Below are positions 19,893 through 28,859 of a stretch of 64,000 bases of DNA, one piece after another. The translations under genes were made by a program, and so were the position numbers. Source of the stretch: Hyphomicrobiales bacterium (GTDB lineage: Bacteria; Pseudomonadota; Alphaproteobacteria; Rhizobiales; Rhizobiaceae); contig UCOA01000111.1 of the NCBI GenBank assembly GCA_900474095.1, positions 1-64,000 of the forward strand. Direction: 5' to 3'. The notes beneath the pieces are model-generated. The model saw only the letters and a program-made list of their open reading frames with translations, did not search any database and was not told where the DNA came from. Positions within the stretch are counted from its first letter, which is position 1; each line of letters opens with the position of its first letter.

Positions 19893-21656
19893 ATGACCAT
19901 TCTCGAACTCAGCGACATCTCGAAATCCTACGGCCAGGGGAAAAGCCGAAACGACGTTCTGGCGAACATCAACCTGAAGGTGAAGGAAGGTGAGTTCATT
20001 GCCATTGTCGGCTTCTCCGGTGCAGGCAAGACCACGCTGATTTCCCTCCTGGCCGGCCTTATGAAGCCGGATTCGGGCGCTGTGCTTTTCAACGGCAAGG
20101 AAGTCACCGGGCCTGGCCCGGAACGCGGCGTCGTGTTCCAGTCCTATTCCCTGATGCCCTGGCTCACGGTCGACGCGAACGTGTCCCTCGCCGTCGACAG
20201 CGTCTTCAAGGCGAAGAACAGGACGGAGCGCAAGGAGATCGTTTCGCGCTACGTCAGCATGGTTGGCCTCGCCCACGCCAAAGACCGCAAGCCTGCCGAG
20301 CTCTCCGGCGGCATGCGCCAGCGCGTCGCCGTGGCGCGGGCTCTCGCGATGCAGCCGGAAGTCTTGCTGATGGACGAGCCGCTCTCGGCCCTCGACGCAC
20401 TGACCCGTTCGAAGCTGCAGGACGAATTTGCCGCAATCTCCGAACAGGAAAAGAAGACGATCATTCTCGTCACCAACGACGTCGACGAGGCGATCCTGCT
20501 TGCCGATCGCATCATTCCCCTGACACCCGGTCCGAACGCAACGCTCGGACCCAGCTTTGACGTTGCTCTGCCGCGCCCCCGTGATCGCGCCCAAATGAAC
20601 TCCGACCCTGAATTCATCCGGCTGCGAGCTGCTGTCACCGCCTACTTGATGGACGTCGGCGCCGACCGCCAAACATCTGCCGGCCGTATCATTCATTTGC
20701 CGAACGTCGTTCCGATCACCCAGAAACCGCTGAAGGACAAGCTGCCGGCCGCCTATGAACGCGCCGCGCGCACGGTGGTCGAACGGCGTTTCGTCGAGTT
20801 TTCGGAGGTCCGCAAGACTTATGCAACTCCCAAGGGCCCGCTGACGGTTGTCGACGGTTTCGATCTCAAGATCAACAAAGGCGAATTCATCTCGATCATC
20901 GGCCATTCCGGCTGCGGCAAATCAACCGTCCTGTCGATGGCGGCCGGACTGAACGCGATCTCGGGTGGCGGCATCATCCTTGACGGCAAGGAAATCTCCG
21001 GCGCGGGGCCGGATCGGGCCGTCGTGTTCCAGTCCCCCTCGCTGATGCCATGGCTGACGGCGCGCGAAAACGTCGCTCTCGGCGTCGACCGCGTTTATCC
21101 CGCGGCTTCTCCGGCAGAACGCAAGGACATCGTCGAATACTATCTCGAGAAGGTTGGCCTCGGCGATTCCATGCACCGCGTCGCCGCCGACCTGTCGAAC
21201 GGCATGAAGCAGCGCGTCGGCATCGCCCGTGCCTTCGCCCTTTCTCCCAAGCTGCTGCTGCTCGATGAGCCCTTCGGCATGCTCGACAGCCTGACACGCT
21301 GGGAATTGCAGGAAGTGCTGATGGATGTCTGGACCCGCACCAAGGTGACGGCCATCTGCGTGACGCACGACGTCGACGAAGCGATCCTGCTCGCCGACCG
21401 CGTGGTGATGATGTCGAACGGCCCCAACGCCCGCATCGGCAACATCATGGACGTGCATCTGCCGCGTCCGCGCAGCCGCAAGGCCCTGCTCGCTCATCGC
21501 GACTACTACGCCTACCGCGAAGAACTCATCGATTTCCTCGAAGCCTATGAGGGCGGCGCCAATCCGTCGCCCGAACGCCTCGAAACAATTCGGCAGAAGC
21601 GTGCCGCCCGTCTCGATGAGACCGGTGGACCGCTTCCCAGAACCGCAGCGGAGTAA
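19893..21656 (+). CDS. nrtC: NrtC, fused double ABC ATPase for nitrate uptake
   Basis: A 587-residue protein holding two complete ABC ATPase domains. Domain 1 (about 1-260) has Walker A GFSGAGKTT at 40, signature LSGGM at 137, Walker B LLMDEPLSALD and VTNDVDEA, where the usual switch His is Asn195. Domain 2 (about 295-560) has Walker A GHSGCGKST at 337, signature LSNGM at 434, Walker B LLLDEPFGMLD and a normal His492 in VTHDVDEA. A fused pair differs from the separate NasD/NrtD ATPases of many bacteria. In the head-to-tail sandwich, the Asn195 defect and the LSNGM signature fall in the same ATP site, giving one degenerate and one consensus site. The ATG pair 19890/19893 follows AAGGGA. Confidence 0.93.
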   Translation: MTILELSDISKSYGQGKSRNDVLANINLKVKEGEFIAIVGFSGAGKTTLISLLAGLMKPDSGAVLFNGKEVTGPGPERGVVFQSYSLMPWLTVDANVSLAVDSVFKAKNRTERKEIVSRYVSMVGLAHAKDRKPAELSGGMRQRVAVARALAMQPEVLLMDEPLSALDALTRSKLQDEFAAISEQEKKTIILVTNDVDEAILLADRIIPLTPGPNATLGPSFDVALPRPRDRAQMNSDPEFIRLRAAVTAYLMDVGADRQTSAGRIIHLPNVVPITQKPLKDKLPAAYERAARTVVERRFVEFSEVRKTYATPKGPLTVVDGFDLKINKGEFISIIGHSGCGKSTVLSMAAGLNAISGGGIILDGKEISGAGPDRAVVFQSPSLMPWLTARENVALGVDRVYPAASPAERKDIVEYYLEKVGLGDSMHRVAADLSNGMKQRVGIARAFALSPKLLLLDEPFGMLDSLTRWELQEVLMDVWTRTKVTAICVTHDVDEAILLADRVVMMSNGPNARIGNIMDVHLPRPRSRKALLAHRDYYAYREELIDFLEAYEGGANPSPERLETIRQKRAARLDETGGPLPRTAAE

Positions 21657-21661
21657 ATCCA

Positions 21662-24112
21662 ATGGCTGAAAAACTCATCATCATCGGCAACGGCATGGCG
21701 CCCGGGCGCATGCTGGAGCACCTTTTCGAACAGGTTCCCGGGCAGTACGACGTAACGATCTTCAACGCCGAACCGCGCGTCAACTATGACCGCATCATGC
21801 TCTCGCCGGTCCTTTCGGGCGAAAAGAGCTATGAGGAAATCGTCATCCACGGCGACGGCTGGTACATCGAGCACGGCATCACGCTTTACAAAGGCCACAA
21901 GATCGTCTCGATCGACCGCGACAAGAAAACCGTCACATCCGACCATGGCGTGACCGAAAGCTATGACAAGCTGGTCATCGCCACCGGCTCCGTGCCCTTC
22001 ATCATTCCGGTGCCTGGCAAGGACCTTCCCGGCGTCATCACCTACCGCGACCTCGATGACGTGCAGGCCATGCTGCTGGCCGCCCAGTCGCGCGAAAAGG
22101 CTGTCGTCATCGGCGGCGGCCTGCTCGGCCTCGAGGCGGCAGCAGGTCTTGCCTCGCGGGGCATGGACGTGACCGTGCTGCATGTGATGCCGACGCTGAT
22201 GGAGCGCCAGCTCGATCCGGCAGCCGGCTACCTCTTGCAGAAGGCCGTCGAGGAACGCGGCATCAAGGTCATCTGCAAGGCCAACACCAAGGCCATCATC
22301 GGCGATGGCAAGGTCGAGGGCATCGAGCTCGACAACGGCACGATCATTCCGGCAACGTTGGTGGTCATGGCGGTCGGCATCCGTCCGAACGCCGGACTTG
22401 CCAAGGACGCCGGTCTCGCCGTCAATCGCGGCATCGTCGTCGATGCCGGCATGCTGACCTCCGATGGCGATATCCTGGCGCTTGGCGAATGCGCCGAGGT
22501 CGGCGGCATGGTCTATGGCCTCGTCGCACCGCTCTACGAAATGGCCCGCATCGCCGCTTCGCATCTGGCAGGCGATCGCACGCCGGCATTCGTCCATGCC
22601 GACACGCCGACAAAGCTCAAGGTCACCGGCATCAACCTCTTCTCCCTCGGCGACTTCGCAGAAGGCGACGACCGCGAGGAGATCGTGCTGCGCGATGCGA
22701 CGGCCGGTGTCTACAAACGTCTGGTGCTGAAGGACAACCGCATCATCGGCACCGTGCTTTACGGCGAAACCGCCGACGGGGCCTGGTTCAACGACTTGAA
22801 GAAGAAAGCCACCGATATCTCGGAAATGCGTGAAACGCTCATTTTCGGTCAGGCCTACCAGGGAGGGTCCCCGCTGGACCCTATGGCGGCCGTTGCAGCC
22901 TTGCCGGATGATGCGGAAATCTGCGGCTGCAACGGCGTCTGCAAGGGCAAAATCACGGGTACAATCACCTCGAAGGGACTGACCTCGCTCGACGACGTGC
23001 GGGCCCACACCAAGGCATCCGCCTCCTGCGGCTCCTGCACAGGGCTTGTCGAACAGCTGATGTCGATCACGCTCGGCGACGCCTACAATCCGGCCGCCGT
23101 TCAACCGATGTGCACCTGCACCGAGCTTGGCCATGACGACGTCCGCCGCCTGATCAAGGCCAAGGGTCTGAAGACCATCCCGGCGGTCATGCAGGAACTG
23201 GAATGGAAGACCTCCTGCGGCTGCGCCAAATGTCGCCCGGCTCTCAACTACTACCTCGTCTGCGACTGGCCGGACGAATATGCCGACGATTACCAGTCGC
23301 GCTACATCAACGAGCGCGTCCACGCCAACATCCAGAAGGACGGCACCTATTCGGTCGTGCCGCGAATGTGGGGCGGCGTGACGAATTCGAAGGAGCTGCG
23401 CGCCATCGCCGACGTGGTCGACAAGTTCGAGGTGCCGCTGGTCAAGGTCACCGGTGGCCAGCGCATCGACTTGCTCGGCATCGAGAAGGAAGACCTGCCG
23501 GCCGTATGGGCCGATCTCGGCAAGGCCGGCTTCGTCTCCGGCCAGGCCTATGCCAAGGGCCTGCGCACGGTAAAAACCTGCGTCGGTTCCGACTGGTGCC
23601 GCTTCGGCACGCAGGATTCGACCGGGCTCGGCATCCGCATCGAGAAATTCATGTGGGGCTCCTGGACACCGGCCAAGCTCAAGATGGCCGTCTCCGGCTG
23701 TCCGCGAAACTGCGCCGAGGCAACCTGCAAGGATATCGGGGTCATCTGCGTCGATTCGGGCTTCGAGATCCATTTCGCAGGTGCTGCCGGTCTCGACATC
23801 AAGGGCACGGAAGTGCTCGGCCTCGTGAAGACCGAGGACGAGGCGCTGCAGCATATTGTGGCATTGACGCAGATGTACCGCGAGCAGGGTCGCTATCTGG
23901 AGCGCATTTATAAATGGGCCAAGCGCATTGGCCTCGACGAAATCCGCCACCAGATCATGGGCGATGCCGAGAAGCGCCAAGCCTATTACGACCGCTTCGT
24001 CTTCTCCCAGAAATTCGCCCAGGTCGACCCCTGGTCGGAGCGCGTCTCGGGCAAGGACAAGCATGAGTTCCGGCCGATGGCGACGGTTGGATACTCGGAA
24101 GCGGCGGAGTGA
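21662..24112 (+). CDS. nirB: NirB, assimilatory nitrite reductase large subunit
   Basis: An 816-residue NAD(P)H-dependent siroheme nitrite reductase reducing nitrite to ammonium in the cytoplasm. The FAD/NAD(P)H domain (1-400) has LIIIGNGMAPGRMLEHL and VVIGGGLLGLEAAAGL. The BFD-like [2Fe-2S] domain has Cys421, 423, 456 and 459, and a second Cys-rich segment (CTCTELGHDD, CGCAKCRPALNYYL) follows near 480-530. The sulfite/nitrite reductase domain binds siroheme and 4Fe-4S through Cys640, 646, 680 and 684 (CVGSDWC, CPRNC). Only 5 bases separate it from nrtC, and its stop overlaps a GTG just before nirD, so it is inside the operon. Confidence 0.97.
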   Translation: MAEKLIIIGNGMAPGRMLEHLFEQVPGQYDVTIFNAEPRVNYDRIMLSPVLSGEKSYEEIVIHGDGWYIEHGITLYKGHKIVSIDRDKKTVTSDHGVTESYDKLVIATGSVPFIIPVPGKDLPGVITYRDLDDVQAMLLAAQSREKAVVIGGGLLGLEAAAGLASRGMDVTVLHVMPTLMERQLDPAAGYLLQKAVEERGIKVICKANTKAIIGDGKVEGIELDNGTIIPATLVVMAVGIRPNAGLAKDAGLAVNRGIVVDAGMLTSDGDILALGECAEVGGMVYGLVAPLYEMARIAASHLAGDRTPAFVHADTPTKLKVTGINLFSLGDFAEGDDREEIVLRDATAGVYKRLVLKDNRIIGTVLYGETADGAWFNDLKKKATDISEMRETLIFGQAYQGGSPLDPMAAVAALPDDAEICGCNGVCKGKITGTITSKGLTSLDDVRAHTKASASCGSCTGLVEQLMSITLGDAYNPAAVQPMCTCTELGHDDVRRLIKAKGLKTIPAVMQELEWKTSCGCAKCRPALNYYLVCDWPDEYADDYQSRYINERVHANIQKDGTYSVVPRMWGGVTNSKELRAIADVVDKFEVPLVKVTGGQRIDLLGIEKEDLPAVWADLGKAGFVSGQAYAKGLRTVKTCVGSDWCRFGTQDSTGLGIRIEKFMWGSWTPAKLKMAVSGCPRNCAEATCKDIGVICVDSGFEIHFAGAAGLDIKGTEVLGLVKTEDEALQHIVALTQMYREQGRYLERIYKWAKRIGLDEIRHQIMGDAEKRQAYYDRFVFSQKFAQVDPWSERVSGKDKHEFRPMATVGYSEAAE

Positions 24113-24117
24113 CGGAT

Positions 24118-24453
24118 ATGGAAACGAACTGGATCGCAATCGGCGACATCAACGACATCCCGCTGCGCGGCGCCCGCTGCGTGAAGACGCCGCAAGGCAA
24201 GATCGCCGTCTTCCGCACGGCCGAAAACGAGGTCTTCGCTATCGAGGATCACTGCCCGCACAAGGGCGGTCCCTTGAGCCAGGGCATTGTTCATGGCAAG
24301 GCCGTCACCTGCCCGCTGCACAACTGGGTCATCTCGCTCGAAAGCGGCAAGGCGCTCGGCGCCGACGACGGCTCAGTGCGGACGATCGCCGTGCGCAACG
24401 AGGACGGTGCGCTCTCCATAGCGTTCGAAAGCCTGATGATGGCGGCGGAATAG
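24118..24453 (+). CDS. nirD: NirD, nitrite reductase small (Rieske) subunit
   Basis: A 111-residue Rieske-fold subunit of the NADH nitrite reductase. It keeps both cluster-binding boxes, DHCPHKGG (Cys46, His48) and CPLHNW (Cys65, His68), so it should carry a true [2Fe-2S] cluster, unlike some NirD proteins that have lost them. ATG 24118 is preferred; the GTG at 24109 overlaps the nirB stop. It follows nirB by 5 bases. Confidence 0.93.
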   Translation: METNWIAIGDINDIPLRGARCVKTPQGKIAVFRTAENEVFAIEDHCPHKGGPLSQGIVHGKAVTCPLHNWVISLESGKALGADDGSVRTIAVRNEDGALSIAFESLMMAAE

Positions 24454-24477
24454 GCGCATGACGGCGTTCATGGCGAT

Positions 24478-24665
24478 ACCCCCCTCTGTCCCTTCGGGAC
24501 ATCTCCCCCTCAGGGGGGGAGATCGGACAGCGCATGCCGCCGCCCCGTGTGGCAAGTTGGAGGCCCTTCGTGCCCAACTCACCACCGGAGGACACGGATG
24601 GCGCGGCAAGCTCCCGATCTCCCATCTTGAGGGGGAGATGTCAGCGAAGCTGACAGAAGGGGGTG
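24478..24665. repeat. Rhizobiales mosaic intergenic inverted-repeat element
   Basis: The gap between nirD and nasA is filled by an imperfect palindromic element. The left arm (24478-24526) has ACCCCCCTCTGTCCC, then ACATCTCCCCCTCAGGGGGG and AGATCGG. The right arm (24614-24665) reads CCGATCTCCC, TTGAGGGGGAGATGTC and ACAGAAGGGGGTG, the reverse complement of the left arm with changes. The arms enclose about 90 bases. It resembles the mosaic elements (RIME-like) scattered through Rhizobium genomes, a recollection not a search result. The RNA could form large hairpins inside the operon. Confidence 0.8.
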
Positions 24666-24701
24666 AAAGCCACGGACGCCAGAATGGCGGGGGGAAGACC
24701 A

Positions 24702-27359
24702 GTGTCCACTGAAACCAAGACCACCTGTCCATACTGCGGCGTCGGTTGCGGCGTCATCGCCAGGATCGATGATAACGGCACAGTCAGCGTCAAGGGCGAC
24801 CCGGATCATCCCGCCAACTTCGGACGCCTGTGTTCCAAGGGCTCGGCGCTTGCCGAAACCATCGACCTCGACGGACGTGTTCTTTATCCGCAGATCGACG
24901 GACGCCGCGCCGACTGGGACGAGGCGCTTGACCTTGTCGCCTCCCGCTTTTCCGAAACGATCGCCGAGCATGGCCCCGATTCGGTGGCCTTCTACGTTTC
25001 CGGCCAGCTGCTGACGGAGGACTACTACGTCGCCAACAAGCTGATGAAGGGCTTCATCGGCTCGGCCAATATCGACACCAATTCGCGCCTGTGCATGTCC
25101 TCCTCGGTCGCCGGCCATCGCCGTGCTTTCGGTGCCGATACCGTTCCCGGTACTTACGAGGACATCGAGCTTGCCGATCTGGTCATCCTGACCGGTTCCA
25201 ACCTCGCCTGGTGCCATCCGGTCATCTACCAACGCCTCGCCGCCGCCAAGGCCGCCCGGCCCAGCATGAAGGTGGTCGTCATCGACCCGCGTCGCACGAT
25301 GACCGCCGACATCGCCGACCTGCACCTGGCGATCCGGCCGGATGGCGACGTGGCGCTGTTCATGGGCCTGCTGGCCCACCTTGCCGGTAGCACTGTGATC
25401 GACCAGAACTATATCGGCACGCACACCAATGGTTTCGCCGAGGCCTTCGCCGCGGCCTCGGCCCTTAGCATCGCCGAGTTGATGGAATTGACCGGCCTGC
25501 CCTCCATGCAGTTGCGCCAGTTCTTCCGCCTGTTCGAAGAAACCGAAAAGGTCGTCACCTGCTACAGCCAGGGCGTCAATCAGTCCGCTTCCGGCACCGA
25601 CAAGGTCAACGCCATCCTCAACTGTCATCTGGCGACCGCACGCATCGGTCGGCCCGGCATGGGACCTTTCTCGCTCACCGGCCAGCCGAACGCGATGGGC
25701 GGCCGCGAGGTCGGCGGCCTCGCCAATATGCTCGCGGCCCATATGGCAATTGAAAACCCCGAGGATTGCGACCGCGTCCAACGCTTCTGGCAATCACCTG
25801 ATATTGCCCGCAAATCCGGCCTGAAGGCGGTCGACATGTTCCGCGCCGTCGCCGACGGCACGATCAAGGCACTCTGGATCATGGCCACCAACCCGGTCGT
25901 CTCGATGCCGGACGCCGATGCCGTCGCCGCCGCAATCGCCGCCTGTCCTTTCGTCGTCGTCTCCGACATCCTCACCGACACCGATACGGCGAAGTTTGCG
26001 CATGTCCTCCTGCCATCGCTCGGCTGGAGCGAGAAGGACGGCACCGTCACCAACTCGGAACGTCGAATTTCCCGTCAGCGGGGCTATCTTCCCGCCCCCG
26101 GCGACGCCAAGGCCGACTGGTGGCAGTTGGCCGAGGTCGGCCGCCGCATGGGTTTCGAGGGTGCGTTCTCCTTCGGCTCCGCGACGGAGGTCTTTGTCGA
26201 GCACGCGGCTTTGTCCGCCTTCGAAAACGACGGCAGCCGCGATTTCGATATCGGCGCCTATCGGCGAATCGATGAAACGACTTACGAAACGCTGGAACCC
26301 TTTCAATGGCCGCAGCCGGAAGGCGCGCAGGTGCAAACCACCCGCTTCTTCGCCGATGGCGGCTTCTTCCATCCAGATCGCAAGGCGCGTTTCATTGCCG
26401 TCAGCGCTCCGGTCTCGGACCGGACCAGTGCCGAATTCCCGCTGACGCTCAACACCGGCCGTATCCGCGACCAGTGGCATACGATGACGCGGACCGGCAA
26501 AAGCGCCCGGCTCTCCGCCCATATCGCCGAGCCCTTTGCCGAAATTCATCCGCGCGACGCCATGGAGCTAGGCATCGCCAGCGCCGGTCTCGTCGAGATC
26601 GAAAGTCCCTACGGGAAGGCCGTGGTGCGCGCTTTGGTTACCGAACGGCAGGCTCGCGGCAGCCTGTTCGTGCCGATGCACTGGAACGATCAGTTTGCCG
26701 CCAAGGCCCGCATCGACGCTGTCGTCGCGCCGGTCACCGATCCCTTCTCAGGTCAGCCGGCCTCGAAAAACGTCGCCGTTACTGCCCGGCGACTGAAGGT
26801 TGCAAGCTATGGCTTTGCGGTTTCGGCCGCCAAACCACAGGGGCTCGACACAGCCTATTGGGCACTTGCGAAGGCCGATGGCGGCTGGCGGCTGGAACTG
26901 GCGTTCGACGCCGCGCCCGAAAGCTGGACCCAGTGGTGCCGCACCCATTTCGGTATTCCCGACCATATCGAGCCCCTCGGCTATGCTGACGCCCAGACCG
27001 GCGACCTGCGCCTTGCCTTTTTCGATGGCGATCGGTTGCTTGCCGCGTTCTTCCTCGCCCGCCAACCGGTCGCCGTCGCGCGCAACTGGGCGATCGAGCA
27101 ACTGACTGTCCGACATGCCGAATTGGCAAAACGGTTCGCCGTCGTTGCCGGGCGCCCGGGCGCTGGCCGCATGGATCCAGGTGCCACCGTCTGCTCGTGC
27201 TTCAGCGTCGGCGTCAACCAGATCGTCGCCGCCGTGCGCGGCGGCTGCCACAGCGTCGAGGCGGTCGGCAAGGAATTGAACGCCGGAACCAATTGCGGCT
27301 CCTGCCGCGCCGAAATCAGGGGGATCATCGATGGATGCCTTGCAGCTGCTGCCGAGTGA
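24702..27359 (+). CDS. nasA: NasA, assimilatory nitrate reductase catalytic subunit
   Basis: An 885-residue molybdopterin enzyme reducing nitrate to nitrite in the cytoplasm. The N-terminal [4Fe-4S] site is CPYCGVGC (Cys9, 12, 16) plus Cys44 in LCSKG. The probable Mo ligand is the Cys of NSRLCMSSS (about 131). Other family marks are GSNLAWCHPV, CYSQGVNQS, GRPGMGPFSLTGQPNAMGGR and the MoPterin-binding C-terminal NTGRIRDQWHTMTRTG. A BFD-like [2Fe-2S] domain follows (CSCFSVG about 831, NCGSC), suggesting electrons arrive through this extra cluster. There is no twin-arginine signal and no nasB/nasC-type electron-transfer gene next door. GTG 24702 with GGGGGGAAG upstream is preferred over ATG 24684. 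Confidence 0.96.
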   Translation: MSTETKTTCPYCGVGCGVIARIDDNGTVSVKGDPDHPANFGRLCSKGSALAETIDLDGRVLYPQIDGRRADWDEALDLVASRFSETIAEHGPDSVAFYVSGQLLTEDYYVANKLMKGFIGSANIDTNSRLCMSSSVAGHRRAFGADTVPGTYEDIELADLVILTGSNLAWCHPVIYQRLAAAKAARPSMKVVVIDPRRTMTADIADLHLAIRPDGDVALFMGLLAHLAGSTVIDQNYIGTHTNGFAEAFAAASALSIAELMELTGLPSMQLRQFFRLFEETEKVVTCYSQGVNQSASGTDKVNAILNCHLATARIGRPGMGPFSLTGQPNAMGGREVGGLANMLAAHMAIENPEDCDRVQRFWQSPDIARKSGLKAVDMFRAVADGTIKALWIMATNPVVSMPDADAVAAAIAACPFVVVSDILTDTDTAKFAHVLLPSLGWSEKDGTVTNSERRISRQRGYLPAPGDAKADWWQLAEVGRRMGFEGAFSFGSATEVFVEHAALSAFENDGSRDFDIGAYRRIDETTYETLEPFQWPQPEGAQVQTTRFFADGGFFHPDRKARFIAVSAPVSDRTSAEFPLTLNTGRIRDQWHTMTRTGKSARLSAHIAEPFAEIHPRDAMELGIASAGLVEIESPYGKAVVRALVTERQARGSLFVPMHWNDQFAAKARIDAVVAPVTDPFSGQPASKNVAVTARRLKVASYGFAVSAAKPQGLDTAYWALAKADGGWRLELAFDAAPESWTQWCRTHFGIPDHIEPLGYADAQTGDLRLAFFDGDRLLAAFFLARQPVAVARNWAIEQLTVRHAELAKRFAVVAGRPGAGRMDPGATVCSCFSVGVNQIVAAVRGGCHSVEAVGKELNAGTNCGSCRAEIRGIIDGCLAAAAE

Positions 27360-28821
27360 CCGCAATACCCGCCCCGCCCGCATGGCATCGCTCGCCAAGC
27401 TGCCGGTCTTCTGGGCCCTTGATGGAAAACGCGCTGTTATCGCTGGCGGGTCCGACGCCGCAGCCTGGAAGGCGGAACTTCTCGCCGCTTGCGGAGCCGA
27501 AATCCACGTCTACGCGGAAGAATTGAGCGAGACATTTGCGAGCCTCATCAATCAAGACGGCCGGTTCCTTCACCACAGGAAGCAATGGTCGCCTGCGTCC
27601 TTCCAAAGCGCCGCGATCGCGATTGCCGACTGCGAAGACGACGAGGCCGCGGCCGCCTTCTTCGACGAGGCCTGCAGAGCCGGCGTGCCGGTCAACGTCA
27701 TCGACAAGCCGAAATACTGCCAGTTCCAGTTCGGGTCGATCGTCAACCGCTCGCCCGTCGTCGTCGCAATTTCCACCGATGGCGCAGCGCCCATCCTCGC
27801 CCAGGCGATCCGTCGCCGCATCGAGACGCTGCTGCCGCCGGCCCTGAAGTCGTGGGCAGCACTGGCGCATTCGATCCGGGACAAGGTCAATACACGAGTC
27901 AGCCCCGGTGCGCCGAGGCGCGCCTTCTGGGAAAATTTCGTCGATCGCGCCTTCGGCGCGGCACCCGAGGCCGAAACCGAAGCTGGCCTTCTCGCCGATG
28001 CCGGGCGGATTGTCACGAAGAACACATCCTCCAGCGGACGCGTGACGCTGGTGGGTGCCGGCCCCGGCGATGCGGAACTTTTGACGCTCAAGGCGGTGCG
28101 TGCCCTACAGGCGGCCGACGTCATCCTGTTCGACGATCTCGTTTCCGACGAGGTTCTGGAACTTGCTCGGCGCGAGGCGAAGCGCATGCTGGTCGGCAAG
28201 CGCGGCGGCCGAACGAGCTGCAAGCAGGAAGATATCAACGCCATGATGGTCCAGCTCGCCAAGGCCGGAAAACGCGTGGTGCGGCTGAAATCCGGAGATC
28301 CGATGATCTTCGGTCGCGCGGGCGAGGAAATCGCCTGTCTCGAACGGCAAGGCATTCCAGTCGATGTCGTGCCCGGCATCACCTCCGCCAGCGCCATGGC
28401 CGCAAGGCTCGGTGTCTCGCTGACGCATCGCGATCACGCACAGGCCGTCCGCTTCGTCACTGGCCACTCGCGTCGTGGCGACCTGCCCGAACATCTCGAC
28501 TGGCAAAATCTGGCCGAAACGCGCACCACGACGATTTTCTACATGAGCGGACGTACCGCAGGCCAGATCCGCACGCGACTTCTGGCTGCAGGTATGGACA
28601 GCGCGACCCCGGCCGTGGTGATGAGCGCGGTCACCCGCAGCGATGAAAGACGCTGGATTGGCATCGTTGACGATTTGGCGGACGCCGTGGCGCGGATCGG
28701 CGTCGACAATCCGATCCTTATCGGCGTCGGCCAGGCTTTTTCGGAGGCGCGCGCCGGGGCGGTGAACGCCGAAGAACGGCAGCAACAGGATTACGGCCAG
28801 CCTCAAGCGCGGGCATTTTAA
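27331..28821 (+). CDS. cysG: CysG, siroheme synthase
   Basis: A 496-residue three-function enzyme making siroheme from uroporphyrinogen III. The N-terminal dehydrogenase/ferrochelatase part has FWALDGKRAVIAGGSDAAAW, ADCEDDEAAAAFFDEA and KPKYCQFQFGSIVNRSPVVV. A linker (DKVNTRVSPGAPRRAFWENF) leads to the uroporphyrinogen methyltransferase from about 230: VTLVGAGPGDAELLTLKAVR, VGKRGG, RLKSGDPMIFGRAGEE, VVPGITSA. It overlaps the end of nasA by 29 bases, so it is translated from the same mRNA. It supplies the siroheme that NirB needs. Last gene of the operon. Confidence 0.95.
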   Translation: MDALQLLPSDRNTRPARMASLAKLPVFWALDGKRAVIAGGSDAAAWKAELLAACGAEIHVYAEELSETFASLINQDGRFLHHRKQWSPASFQSAAIAIADCEDDEAAAAFFDEACRAGVPVNVIDKPKYCQFQFGSIVNRSPVVVAISTDGAAPILAQAIRRRIETLLPPALKSWAALAHSIRDKVNTRVSPGAPRRAFWENFVDRAFGAAPEAETEAGLLADAGRIVTKNTSSSGRVTLVGAGPGDAELLTLKAVRALQAADVILFDDLVSDEVLELARREAKRMLVGKRGGRTSCKQEDINAMMVQLAKAGKRVVRLKSGDPMIFGRAGEEIACLERQGIPVDVVPGITSASAMAARLGVSLTHRDHAQAVRFVTGHSRRGDLPEHLDWQNLAETRTTTIFYMSGRTAGQIRTRLLAAGMDSATPAVVMSAVTRSDERRWIGIVDDLADAVARIGVDNPILIGVGQAFSEARAGAVNAEERQQQDYGQPQARAF

Positions 28822-28823
28822 TC

Positions 28824-28859
28824 TCTGGCGGCGGGACGCAACACCGATCCGCCGCCAGA
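28824..28859 (+). terminator. Strong hairpin after cysG
   Basis: TCTGGCGGCGG (28824-28834) pairs perfectly with CCGCCGCCAGA (28849-28859), an 11-bp stem with a 14-base loop starting 3 bases after the cysG stop. There is no long T run, so it may end transcription with help or protect the 3' end of the nitrate operon mRNA. Confidence 0.65.

Noticed and set aside
21545-24139. 864-codon open frame antisense to nirB
   Set aside because: Mirror of the G/C-rich third positions of nirB; no recognisable domain.
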